A stretch of 64,000 nucleotides of DNA from NCBI GenBank assembly GCA_013289765.1, contig JABCZI010000013.1, positions 62,001 to 126,000 of the forward strand. Reading direction: 5' to 3'. Every line of letters begins with the position of its first letter. Within the stretch, counting starts at the first letter, position 1. Source of the DNA: Acidobacteriota bacterium. Lineage in GTDB: Bacteria > Acidobacteriota > Terriglobia > Terriglobales > Acidobacteriaceae. A program made the position numbers and the translations under genes. The notes under the pieces are model-generated. The model was not told where the DNA came from. It searched no databases and saw only the letters and a list, made by a program, of their open reading frames with translations. Positions 52,463 through 60,706 of this stretch are shown here, in pieces.

Positions 52463-52774
52463 ATGTCTGCTGGCGGCGCCCCGCTCCCCGCCCTTCGATT
52501 GGGAGGATAAAAGCGCCTTTCTACCTTCCATATACTTCCGCAATACGGCGTTGATCGTGGTCTGGTAGCCCCGGCCGTGCTTGCGGAAGAACGTCAGCAC
52601 GTCAGGATCGACGCGCAATGTGATCTGTTTCTTCGGTCCGGGCCAAATTATCGCGTTCTTAAAGAAATCAGGGCCGAGTTCGGGCGAATCAGAAAAATCG
52701 ATATCGGAATCCTGGAGCGCATCAACCCTCTTCCAGTCGGTCTTGGATCGCCTTTTCGTATTGTTCCCTTTCAT
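52436..52774 (-). CDS. brnA: BrnA-family antitoxin with a repeat-derived C-terminus
   Basis: A 112-residue antitoxin, longer than typical BrnA (about 80-95). The core is clear: SKTDWKRVDALQDSDIDFSD and KKQITLRVDPDVLTFFRKHG, then RGYQTTINAVLRKYME, the ribbon-helix-helix-like DNA-binding part. After residue 90 it ends SRHQGPSLRSG, which is encoded by the dispersed repeat at 52435-52462, whose sequence provides the stop codon. The gene overlaps the toxin gene by 53 bases, as is usual in brnTA. It should bind the dyad at 53017. Confidence 0.9.
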   Translation of the reverse strand: MKGNNTKRRSKTDWKRVDALQDSDIDFSDSPELGPDFFKNAIIWPGPKKQITLRVDPDVLTFFRKHGRGYQTTINAVLRKYMEGRKALLSSQSKGGERGAASRHQGPSLRSG

Positions 52775-53016
52775 GCTTGGTTGCCTTTCTAAGCGAGATG
52801 ATGCGAATCGTGTCCGGTCCGCGCTCCGCGAAAACCACGTGCGTGATGCGACCGTGAATCAGGCCGAGCCCAACCCATCGCTTTTCCCCGTAATCTTCCC
52901 GTGTGTCTGGCTCGACCGCCACCACACCCGCGAAACATCTCTTCCGCGTCAGCGAAGTCGAGGCCGTGCTTACGGATGTTGGAGCGGCCCTTGGCTTCGT
53001 TCCATTCAAAATCCAT
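52722..53016 (-). pseudogene. brnT: BrnT-family toxin, frameshifted
   Basis: The gene starts at ATG 53016, with GGAG five bases upstream, and reads MDFEWNEAKGRSNIRKHG, LDFADAEEMF, clear BrnT text. One extra base in the TTT of 52933-52935 then shifts it. The remaining frame gives AGVVAVEPDTREDYGEKRW, VGLGLIHGRITHVVFAERG and TIRIISLRKATKHEREQYE, which complete a 97-residue BrnT. As written, no frame gives an intact RNase, so the toxin is dead or the base is a sequencing error. The antitoxin remains intact. Confidence 0.85.
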
Positions 53017-53038
53017 TGTAACTCCAAATGTAGTTACA
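53017..53038 (-). promoter_or_regulatory. BrnTA operator dyad
   Basis: TGTAACT (53017-53023) and AGTTACA (53032-53038) form a perfect dyad with an eight-base spacer. It touches the toxin start codon and contains its Shine-Dalgarno. BrnA represses its operon by binding inverted repeats at the promoter. Confidence 0.7.
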
Positions 53039-53247
53039 CTTCAAGGGCAGTTTTTACAAGTCACTTCAACGCTGAATATCGTCCTTGGCAGCCGGATTTT
53101 CTGGTGACGGATGTCACAAACAACGAGCATTTTTCGACAGTCGTCCCGTTTAAAGACGAAATGCCAAGCGCCAACCGCCGATTGCATCCGTTGAATGGTT
53201 GCTACCCAAGCTGCTTTCCGGCGGCTTGTTACACTAGAAGATTGACC

Positions 53248-54363
53248 ATGCCCTCGCGCTACGCACAATGGATGTACGACTGGGAACACCGCCTTACGTC
53301 GGTGGACAATAACCGCGTGGTGCGTCCGCTGGACTGGGGTTTGGAATTTGCTGAGGGCTGGCCTTGCCGGAATGGCTGGCAGCCGGGTCAAGCTGCTGAG
53401 GATCCTGCCAAGTTCTTGGTGGATTTCAACCGGCGCATCGTCGCCTCGAGCGATGAGTTTTATTCCTATACGCAGCCGACCGACTTTCGTTTGGAAAAGC
53501 GGGAAGTTCAAGTTTTTTCCACGCGCGAAGTTCCTGACCCCAAGCTCGAAGCAAAAGTGAAAGGAACGTCCGCTGAATTCTTGCGGTTCACTGCGCCGGT
53601 CAAGACTCCGTATCCGGAAAACAATTTGGTGAACGCGCGCTGGTTCCCGGCGCAGGGGCGGCGCGCAATTGTTCTGCTGCCGCACTGGAACGCGGACGCG
53701 ATTGCGTACGTCAGCCTTTGCAAACTGCTTAACATGCTGGGGATTTCAGTGTTGCGGCTGAGCCTGCCTTATCACGACATCCGCATGCCAGCGGAGATCA
53801 GCCGCGCCGATTATGCCGTCTCCGCTAATATCGGCCGCACGCTCGATGCGGTTCGGCAAGGCGTGGTGGATGTCCGCTGCTGTCTCGATTGGCTGGAGCA
53901 GCAGGGCTACAGCAAACTTGGAATCGTAGGCACCAGTCTCGGTTCGTGCTATGCGTTCATTGCGGCGGCGCATGATCCACGCATTCGAGTGGCGGCATTC
54001 AACCACGCTTCCACCTATGTGGCCGACGTGGTGTGGCATGGACAGTCGACGCGCCACATCCGCCAGGGAATCGAATCGCAAATCAATCTGGAGACGTTGC
54101 GAAAATCCTGGCTGGCCGTGAGTCCGATGTCATACTTCGATCAATTCTCGCGCTGGCCTAAGAAGTCGGTCATCATTTATGCGAAGTACGATCTGACTTT
54201 TTTGCCCGAACTTTCGCGCGACGTTGTTGCGGAATTCGAGCGGCGCGGACTGGACCACAAAGTTGTAGCGTTGCCGTGCGGTCATTACACGATGGGCGAG
54301 GCGCCCTATAGTTATATCGATGGGTGGCATCTGGCGTCGTTCTTGCGGACGGCATTTGATTGA
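53248..54363 (+). CDS. alpha/beta hydrolase, cytoplasmic
   Basis: A 371-residue hydrolase from the ATG at 53248. The open frame extends upstream across the brnT region but is non-coding there. The nucleophile elbow is GIVGTSLGSCYAF (Ser in GxSxG). An Asp lies in IIYAKYDLTFLPELS and a His in LPCGHYTMGEAPY, which complete the triad. An N-terminal cap of about 120 residues precedes the core (WMYDWEHRLTSVD). A secretion signal is absent. A TACACT -10 (53230-53235) lies 12 bases upstream. Substrate unknown. Confidence 0.85.
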   Translation: MPSRYAQWMYDWEHRLTSVDNNRVVRPLDWGLEFAEGWPCRNGWQPGQAAEDPAKFLVDFNRRIVASSDEFYSYTQPTDFRLEKREVQVFSTREVPDPKLEAKVKGTSAEFLRFTAPVKTPYPENNLVNARWFPAQGRRAIVLLPHWNADAIAYVSLCKLLNMLGISVLRLSLPYHDIRMPAEISRADYAVSANIGRTLDAVRQGVVDVRCCLDWLEQQGYSKLGIVGTSLGSCYAFIAAAHDPRIRVAAFNHASTYVADVVWHGQSTRHIRQGIESQINLETLRKSWLAVSPMSYFDQFSRWPKKSVIIYAKYDLTFLPELSRDVVAEFERRGLDHKVVALPCGHYTMGEAPYSYIDGWHLASFLRTAFD

Positions 54364-54418
54364 GGGTTGGGCGAGACACTAGAACTGTGGCGTTAAAATC
54401 TAGACATGGAGACGCTGG

Positions 54419-54880
54419 GTGGCTGATCCTCAGGCAGTGCTGGAATACCGTCGCGGCGAGTTTGTGATCAGCACCAGCGGCGCACGCCTGAATCTCGATG
54501 TGATTCACGAATTTCTGACCAATTGTTACTGGGCCAAGGGCATCCCGCGGCAAGTTGTAGCGCGCTCGATCGCACATTCATTGTGCTTCGGCGTTTATGA
54601 TGGTGGGGGTTCACAAGTCGGTTTTGCCCGCGTGGTCAGCGACTTCTCCACGGTGGCGTATCTGGGGGATGTATTCGTGCTGGAATCTCATCGTGGCCGC
54701 GGACTGAGTAAGTGGCTGATGGAATGCATCATGCAACATCCTGCCCTCCAGAACTTGCGCCGCTGGATTCTTTTGACTCGCGACGCACACGGGCTCTATT
54801 CACAGTTTGGTTTTAGTCCAGTGACGGCTCCGGAGAGATACATGGAACTTCACCGGTCGAATGTTTACGATACACCCTAG
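54419..54880 (+). CDS. GNAT-family N-acetyltransferase
   Basis: A 153-residue enzyme. Acetyl-CoA binding uses the motif RGRGLSKWLMECIMQH after the strand VAYLGDVFVLESHRG. The order (VIHEFLTNCYWAKGIPRQV, GVYDGGGSQVGFARVVSDF) matches the small GNAT group often annotated as RimI-like. The best start is GTG at 54419. The substrate cannot be predicted. It stops ten bases before glyA and probably shares its message. Confidence 0.85.
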   Translation: MADPQAVLEYRRGEFVISTSGARLNLDVIHEFLTNCYWAKGIPRQVVARSIAHSLCFGVYDGGGSQVGFARVVSDFSTVAYLGDVFVLESHRGRGLSKWLMECIMQHPALQNLRRWILLTRDAHGLYSQFGFSPVTAPERYMELHRSNVYDTP

Positions 54881-54889
54881 GAACATTAC

Positions 54890-56185
54890 ATGAAGACTTC
54901 CGCAGCTAAGATGTATCGCCCACTCTACGAAGCCGATCCTCAAATCGCCGCTGCTATCGACAACGAAACTCGCCGCCAGCATGAGGGGCTGGAGTTAATT
55001 GCTTCGGAGAACTTTGTCAGCGAAGCGGTGCTGGAAGCCGCCGGATCCGTTTTCACCAACAAGTACGCGGAGGGATATCCTGGTAAGCGTTACTACGGTG
55101 GCTGCGAGTTCGCGGACGTGGTTGAGAACCTGGCGCGCGATCGCGCTAAACAATTATTCGGCGCCGAGCACGCCAACGTGCAGCCTCATGCCGGCTCGCA
55201 GGCGAACATGGAAGCTTACGCAGCCGTGCTGCAACCCGGCGACACTATTCTTGGATTGAACCTGGCGCACGGGGGCCACCTCACCCACGGACATCATCTG
55301 AATTTTTCCGGCAAGACGTACAAGATCGTTCCCTATGGCGTCACCAAAGAAACGGAAACGATCGACTATGACGAACTGCAAAAGTTGGCGGAGGAACATC
55401 GGCCGAAACTGATTATCGGCGGCGGCAGCGCGTATCCCCGCATCATCGATTTCGCCCGAATGCGGCAGATTGCGGACAAGGTCGGCGCACTGTTTCTGGT
55501 CGACATGGCCCATTTTGCCGGGCTGGTTGCGGGCGGCGCGCATCCTTCGCCGGTGCCGCATGCGCATATCGTCACGTCCACCACGCATAAAACTCTGCGC
55601 GGACCGCGAGCGGGCATGATTCTTTCCAAGGCTGAATTCGCGGCGGCGATCGATAAGGTAGTTTTCCCCGGCATGCAGGGCGGCCCGCTGATGCACATCA
55701 TTGCCGCCAAGGCAATTTGTTTTCAGGAGGCAATGCAACCCGAATTCCGCGACTATGCGAAGCAGGTCGTGATCAACGCGAAAGTTCTCGCTGAGACACT
55801 CGCTGCTGAGGGTTTCCGTATTATTTCTGGCGGGACCGACACGCACCTGATGCTGGTCGATGTTTTCTCCAAGGGCATGCTGGGTAGCGAAGCCGAGAAG
55901 GCGCTGGGCGAGGCTGGCATCACGGTCAATAAGAACGCTATTCCGTTCGACGCGAACCCGCCGATGAAGCCGAGCGGCATACGCATTGGCACGCCCGCCT
56001 TGACTACGCGCGGAATGAAAGAAGCCGAGATGCGTCAGGTCGGGCGCTGGATTGCGGAAGCGCTTCTGCAGCGGACCGATGCGGCTTTGCTGTCGAAGGT
56101 GCGCAAGCAGGTGCTCGATCTTTGTGAGTCGTTCCCGTTATATGCCGCGCGCAGAGCCAAGGCGCAGGCGGAAGTGCGAGCATAG
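54890..56185 (+). CDS. glyA: serine hydroxymethyltransferase
   Basis: A 431-residue PLP enzyme that turns serine and tetrahydrofolate into glycine and methylene-tetrahydrofolate. PLP is held by the Lys of [16 protein letters not shown]. Other family blocks are [37 protein letters not shown] and [20 protein letters not shown]. Length and order are normal. The final [12 protein letters not shown] is a short extra tail. Confidence 0.97.
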   Translation: MKTSAAKMYRPLYEADPQIAAAIDNETRRQHEGLELIASENFVSEAVLEAAGSVFTNKYAEGYPGKRYYGGCEFADVVENLARDRAKQLFGAEHANVQPHAGSQANMEAYAAVLQPGDTILGLNLAHGGHLTHGHHLNFSGKTYKIVPYGVTKETETIDYDELQKLAEEHRPKLIIGGGSAYPRIIDFARMRQIADKVGALFLVDMAHFAGLVAGGAHPSPVPHAHIVTSTTHKTLRGPRAGMILSKAEFAAAIDKVVFPGMQGGPLMHIIAAKAICFQEAMQPEFRDYAKQVVINAKVLAETLAAEGFRIISGGTDTHLMLVDVFSKGMLGSEAEKALGEAGITVNKNAIPFDANPPMKPSGIRIGTPALTTRGMKEAEMRQVGRWIAEALLQRTDAALLSKVRKQVLDLCESFPLYAARRAKAQAEVRA

Positions 56186-56231
56186 CATTCTGCTGTGCGC
56201 TGATGCGCCTTCATGTGTTTAAATTCCTTTC

Positions 56232-57428
56232 GTGAAGATCGCCATCGATATCCGGCGGATGACCGAGTTCGGTGTGGGTACCTATATCCGCAATGTCGTG
56301 CGGACTCTGGGACGGCTTGACCACGAGACCACTTACTTCCTCCTCGGTCCTCCGGGCAAAGTGAAAGAGATTGGCGCTCTGCCCCCTAATTTTTACCCCG
56401 TTCCTTTGGCCGAGCCGGAACGTTCGCTGAAGAGTTTTCGCGACTTCCGCACCGTAGTGAAGCGGCTGGAATGCGATCTGGTGCACGTGCCGAATCTGTT
56501 TTCTATTCCGCGCGCCCTGCCCTGCCCCTACGTCATGACCGTTCATGACATGCTCGAGCATCTCTCGAGGGCGCGCCAGCAGACCGGCTTTTGGGGATCC
56601 TTTCACTTTCAGTTGACCAAACGAGTCCTGAACGGCGCGGCGCGGATTTTTGCGGTTTCAAATTTTACAAAGATTGAAATTGAAAAGTTGTTTGGCATTC
56701 CCACGGAACGCATCGAAGTGGTCTACAACGCAATCGATGAGAGGTTTCTGCACGGGCATGCCAGCGCGGGAGACCGCCAGTTGATTGCCCAACGTTATCA
56801 GGTGAATTACCCCTTTCTGTTATATGCGGGCAGAATCAGCCCGCATAAGAACGTAGTGCGCATGATCGAGGCGTTCTCCGCGCTGAAAACGGAATTGGAG
56901 AAAGATCACGCGTTTCCAGACCTGAAGCTCATCATCATTGGGGACGACGTTTCCGGCAACCCGGACTTGCGGCGGACGGTGGTCCGGAGCGGCGTGCAGA
57001 ATGATGTGCGCTTCCTTGGGTTTGTGCCGATCGAAGTGTTGCGCACGTTTTACGATCAAGCGAAGATTTTTATTTTCCCGTCGCTGTATGAGGGATTCGG
57101 CCTGCCGCCTCTGGAGGCGATGGCTCATGGCACGCCAGTTGTCACCTCAAACGTGTCGTCCCTGCCGGAGGTGGTGGGAAACGCGGCAGTGCTGGTGCAT
57201 CCGGAAAATGTTTTCGAAATCATGAGAGCCCTGCACCGGGTGCTACTCGATCAGCCGCTGCGCGAAAAGATGAAGGAGCGCAGCTACCGGCAGGCGGCAA
57301 AGTTTTCCTGGGAAAAATCGGTGCGCCGCCTGCTGGAGGTTTATCAGCAATTTCCGGCCGCACCAGATACCGAACCTGGTGGTCAATCGGCGAGCGCGCG
57401 CAGAAATACTAAGGCAGGCGTGGCGTAA
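56232..57428 (+). CDS. glycosyltransferase family 4
   Basis: A 398-residue GT-B enzyme from the GTG at 56232. The N-terminal half starts MKIAIDIRRMTEFGVGTYIR. The nucleotide-sugar site in the second half has FIFPSLYEGFGLPPLEAMAH, the Glu-x7-Glu motif of GT4, and GRISPHKNVVRMIEAFSAL. It transfers a sugar (often mannose or glucose) from a nucleotide donor to a lipid or polysaccharide acceptor. No polysaccharide cluster surrounds it, so the acceptor is unknown. Confidence 0.9.
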   Translation: MKIAIDIRRMTEFGVGTYIRNVVRTLGRLDHETTYFLLGPPGKVKEIGALPPNFYPVPLAEPERSLKSFRDFRTVVKRLECDLVHVPNLFSIPRALPCPYVMTVHDMLEHLSRARQQTGFWGSFHFQLTKRVLNGAARIFAVSNFTKIEIEKLFGIPTERIEVVYNAIDERFLHGHASAGDRQLIAQRYQVNYPFLLYAGRISPHKNVVRMIEAFSALKTELEKDHAFPDLKLIIIGDDVSGNPDLRRTVVRSGVQNDVRFLGFVPIEVLRTFYDQAKIFIFPSLYEGFGLPPLEAMAHGTPVVTSNVSSLPEVVGNAAVLVHPENVFEIMRALHRVLLDQPLREKMKERSYRQAAKFSWEKSVRRLLEVYQQFPAAPDTEPGGQSASARRNTKAGVA

Positions 57429-57483
57429 CGCGGCGGTGCTAACGGCCGCTCGCTGCATTCCAGTACACGAAGTAATGCTATCT

Positions 57484-57657
57484 CTATTTCACCAAAGGCT
57501 GGCCAGGCGAGGCGACGGAGAGCTTGTGTAGCTTGGCGGTGACGCGGTTGCGGTCGGCATCGGTCTGAGCTGAGGCGAGACGTTTGCGGAGAGTCGTGAT
57601 TTTGTGTTGACGGGCGCGGCGCCGGCGAATCTCCGGACGGCGGCTGGGTGCTGACAT
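57484..57657 (-). CDS. 57-residue basic protein, DUF6800-like
   Basis: A short frame that is easy to miss: ATG 57657 with AGGAGA eight bases upstream and a stop at 57484. The product opens SRRPEIRRRRARQHKI, then LRKRLASAQTDADRNRV and AKLHKLS, an Arg/Lys-rich helical protein that resembles the small DUF6800 family seen in acidobacteria and planctomycetes. It lies 34 bases downstream of the RNase P RNA gene on the same strand. Contact with RNA is a reasonable guess from its charge; nothing more is shown. Confidence 0.72.
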   Translation of the reverse strand: MSAPSRRPEIRRRRARQHKITTLRKRLASAQTDADRNRVTAKLHKLSVASPGQPLVK

Positions 57658-57690
57658 GTAGGGTCTCCTGTAAGTGAGTTAAGAAATTAT

Positions 57691-58113
57691 GGCAGCCGGA
57701 CCTGTAAGCCGAATTCTGTCCGCCGGATTGCTCCGGCGGGACGGTCATTCCTCTGGGCCACGCATCGCTGCGTGGCTCTAGCGACCTACCCGAAGGTTTG
57801 ACGCACCGAGCCGGCACGTGCCGAAATCTGATTCGTGAGAATCAGGTTCCCGCTTCCTTCCTATTTGGTCTTGCTCCGTGTGTGGTTTGCCCTGCCCGCT
57901 GCATTACTGCCGCGGCGGTGCGCTCTTACCGCACCTTTTCACCCTTACCGACATCCGTGAAGACGCAGGCGGTATGTTTTCTGTGGCACTTTCCGTCGAA
58001 CGGGCTTGAACCCGCCCTCCCGGACGTTATCCGGCACACTGCTCTGTGGAGTTCGGACTTTCCTCTCCCCGCGTCCGAAGACGCCGAAAGCGACCGTCCG
58101 GTCCAGCTGCCAA
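57691..58113 (-). ncRNA. rnpB: RNase P RNA, bacterial type A
   Basis: Read on the minus strand, GGCAGCTGGACC at the 5' end pairs with GGTCCGGCTGCC at the 3' end as helix P1, the 3' end containing GACAGAATTCGGCTTACAGG. The universal 5' core GGAGAGGAAAGTCCGAACTC and the GAGGAATGACCGTC and GAGCAAGACCAAATAGG-like core segments are all present. The length, about 420 nt, is normal. RNase P RNA removes tRNA leaders, such as that of tRNA-Pro at 620. A TATAAT lies just upstream (58121-58126). Confidence 0.96.
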
Positions 58114-58120
58114 CTTGCCT

Positions 58121-58126
58121 ATTATA
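58121..58126 (-). promoter_or_regulatory. -10 box of rnpB
   Basis: On the minus strand this is TATAAT; a transcript starting seven to eight bases later begins at the 5' end of helix P1. No clear -35 is seen. Confidence 0.65.
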
Positions 58127-58259
58127 TGCGATGTGGAGTTTATAGCGCGTGGATCACGGCATGCGGCGTTCGGCACCCGGACTATCTACTCTTAGTTCGA
58201 TTTACCATCGCTCACTTTAGCAGGACTTTTATTTCCACCACACAGATCGTAGGTGGGAG

Positions 58260-59969
58260 CTAGTTGGGCAGCTTGAAGTTCACCGTGATCTGGGTTTGGA
58301 TTTCCACCGGATAACCGTTCAGTAGATAGGGCTTGTATTTCCATTGCTTCACTGCATCGGCGGCGGCATGAGAAAGCTCTTTATCGCCGCCGAGAATCTT
58401 TACAGCGGAGATATCGCCGCTTTTGGAAATGGTCGCCAGAAGCTGAACGCTGCCTTCCACGCGCGCCCGCAGTGCGCTGGGCGGATATTTTGGCTGCACT
58501 TTTTTCACCAACAGGCCCTGCGAAACTCCCGACGAAACGTTCAGCGTCTGCAGCACGGGAGTAGGAGCATTGCTCGGACTCTCGATGAGATTGGGCAGCC
58601 CTCCACCGTTTCCTGCGGGAGCGACACCCGATAGCATCGGCGGAGCTGGAGCATCGTTATTAGCGACTGACTTTGCCGTGGGCCGGGAAAGATGGTTCTT
58701 AATCACAATCGGCTCTTCGGCCTCTTTCGCTGCCGGAGCTTTGTTGGTCGCGGCAGGCGAAGGCTTCGAGGCATCAGTTGCGGGCACGATCTTGCTGGGA
58801 TGAGTTTCTACGGTCTCGGCACTCGCGGTAGTCTGCGCATCGGGAGCAGATACTTTCTCACTCGGAATCTGGCTCGGTGCCGCTTGTGGAATGGATACAG
58901 GAGCTTTCACCGGCGTCTCGACAACGTGATTGGGAACCGTCGAACTATTATCGGATTGTCCCCAGTGCATCCAGGCCGCGTAGCCACCTGCGGCAATTAG
59001 TACAACCGCGGCCGCGATTATCAGCAGCAATTTCTTGCTTCCACTTCCCGCGGACTCGGCTTCAGTGCTGACCGCGCCGCCGAAGGTGAACATCGGCGCA
59101 GATTCCGTGGGGACTTCTGCCGAAGAGGCGTTCTCTTTAAGCTCCTCAACCTTCGGGCTAGTTTTGATTTCCGGAAGAATTGCTGCCGATTTGTTCTCAC
59201 TCGGAACGCCGGTTTTCGGTTCGCGGGCGGGAGCAGGAGCACTGGCCGCACTCATTCCGAATCCCGCTCGGCTCGTTGTTACTTCGCTCTTGGGGTCCGA
59301 CGAGGAAGGCACACTTTGAGATGCTGGAGTTTGTACGGCGGGAAGTTTTGCTGCCTCCCGGGAAAGGTTTTTGTCAGTCGTTGCGGCGGCGGAAGCCTCG
59401 GTGGTACGGTTTTCCGGCGTGGCTGCTATAGCGCTCGCCGCTTTCGGAGTCTGGCTATTCGCGATGGCCGTGGTCACCGCTGGAAAACTAGCCGATTGCG
59501 GAGGCTTGGCGTCGACTAAAGTTGCAGGTTGCGGAGATAACTTTGGGGTTGCCGGCGGAGGCGCTGCGGAATTAGCAATCTGTGCTGGTTTGCCCGCATC
59601 ATTCTTACGCAAAAGTCCGCGAGCAACTCGCAGTGTCCCTTTTGCCTGCTCAACGTTAATGGGCTTGGTGAGAACCAGGTTGGCGCCGATGCGGAATGCC
59701 TTCGCAACTCCCGCTTGTCCCTCAACTACAGCAACCGCGAGCGAAGATTGATTGCTGCTGGTGTTGCGCGCGCTCTTGAATAGCAGTGTAGCGTTCTGTT
59801 CGTTATCGCAGTCAACCACCACGGCGTCGAAGTGCTCGCCCATCAACTTCTTGACCGCAGCGAACGGTTCAGTGCAGGGAGTGACGGCAAAGTCCAGCTC
59901 GCTGAGCACTTGCGTGACGGTGTGAGCCGTCTTCTCATCAGGACAGAAGAGGAGTGCTTGATAACCCAT
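58260..59969 (-). CDS. fusion of a receiver-like domain with a TonB C-terminal domain
   Basis: A 569-residue membrane protein. Residues 1-120 have the response-regulator fold (FDAVVVDCDNEQNA with the phospho-acceptor-like Asp, NLVLTKPINVEQA with the Lys), so they should be cytoplasmic. A long Ala/Pro/Ser/Thr-rich linker follows, one helix near 313-335 (LLLIIAAAVVLIAAGGYAAW), then a periplasmic linker and TonB_C (VQPKYPPSALRARVEGSVQL, then DAVKQWKYKPYLLNGYPVE). This would join an inner signal receiver to an energy or envelope partner. The lack of a DNA-binding domain is odd for a response regulator. It matches the TonB-like protein at 50430 at the end. Confidence 0.87.
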   Translation of the reverse strand: MGYQALLFCPDEKTAHTVTQVLSELDFAVTPCTEPFAAVKKLMGEHFDAVVVDCDNEQNATLLFKSARNTSSNQSSLAVAVVEGQAGVAKAFRIGANLVLTKPINVEQAKGTLRVARGLLRKNDAGKPAQIANSAAPPPATPKLSPQPATLVDAKPPQSASFPAVTTAIANSQTPKAASAIAATPENRTTEASAAATTDKNLSREAAKLPAVQTPASQSVPSSSDPKSEVTTSRAGFGMSAASAPAPAREPKTGVPSENKSAAILPEIKTSPKVEELKENASSAEVPTESAPMFTFGGAVSTEAESAGSGSKKLLLIIAAAVVLIAAGGYAAWMHWGQSDNSSTVPNHVVETPVKAPVSIPQAAPSQIPSEKVSAPDAQTTASAETVETHPSKIVPATDASKPSPAATNKAPAAKEAEEPIVIKNHLSRPTAKSVANNDAPAPPMLSGVAPAGNGGGLPNLIESPSNAPTPVLQTLNVSSGVSQGLLVKKVQPKYPPSALRARVEGSVQLLATISKSGDISAVKILGGDKELSHAAADAVKQWKYKPYLLNGYPVEIQTQITVNFKLPN

Positions 59970-60097
59970 ATTAAGGTCATCCTAGGTACACCCGTAAGGC
60001 GCATCAAGTTACGGTAGTAATTCCATGGAAGCGGTTTTGGCCTTGCCAGAATGGGAGTTTGGCGCATCGCAATTCCCGGTCGCAGCCTACGGATACA

Positions 60098-60706
60098 ATG
60101 CGGGACATGCGCATCCCGCTTTGGCTCAAAATATTCTGGACCGCCTGGGTAATCCTATGGGCGCCGATATACTGGCGGGAATACGGTCTGCAGAATTTTC
60201 TTTTCTTCTGTGATCTCGGAAATTTGTTTATTGCCGTGGGTCTCTGGCTCGAAAGCTCACTGATATTTTCATGGCAGGCATGTTCGCTTCTTGTGTTCCA
60301 AAGTCTGTTTACTGTCGACTTAGTGGTCGCTCTTGCGACTGGACATCACCCGATCGGCGGAACGGAATATATGTTCGATCCGCATGTCGCGTTGGGGATT
60401 CGGCTTCTGAGCTTGTTTCACGTTGTAACGCCGCCGCTGTTGCTGTGGGCGATTTGCCGGTTAGGTTATGACCGGCGCGGGTGGAAGTACCAGACTCTGA
60501 CCGCCTGGATCGTGGTGCCGATTAATTATTTCTGGCGTCCGCAATACGATGTGAACTGGGCACGTGGGCCGTTTTTTCGAGAGCAGACGCTAATGCCTGG
60601 GCTGTTGTATCTTTTCGGCTATCTGATTGTTGTTCCCGCGGCAGTTTACTTCCCGACGCACTGGTTTCTCGCGTGGATGACGCGGCGATGCAGGGCAAAG
60701 TCCTAA
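60098..60706 (+). CDS. multi-helix membrane protein of unknown function
   Basis: A 202-residue protein from the ATG at 60098 (a second ATG follows at 60107). It has about five helices and the motifs YGLQNFLFFCDLGNLF and MFDPHVALGIRLLSLFHVVTP between them, with several His and Asp inside or near membrane segments. I do not recognise the family. Its end overlaps the MscS gene on the other strand by four bases. Confidence 0.7.
   Translation: MRDMRIPLWLKIFWTAWVILWAPIYWREYGLQNFLFFCDLGNLFIAVGLWLESSLIFSWQACSLLVFQSLFTVDLVVALATGHHPIGGTEYMFDPHVALGIRLLSLFHVVTPPLLLWAICRLGYDRRGWKYQTLTAWIVVPINYFWRPQYDVNWARGPFFREQTLMPGLLYLFGYLIVVPAAVYFPTHWFLAWMTRRCRAKS

Noticed and set aside
53041-53685. Minus-strand frame of 214 codons opposite the alpha/beta hydrolase
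   Set aside because: Antisense of a gene with a clear catalytic triad; no start signal.
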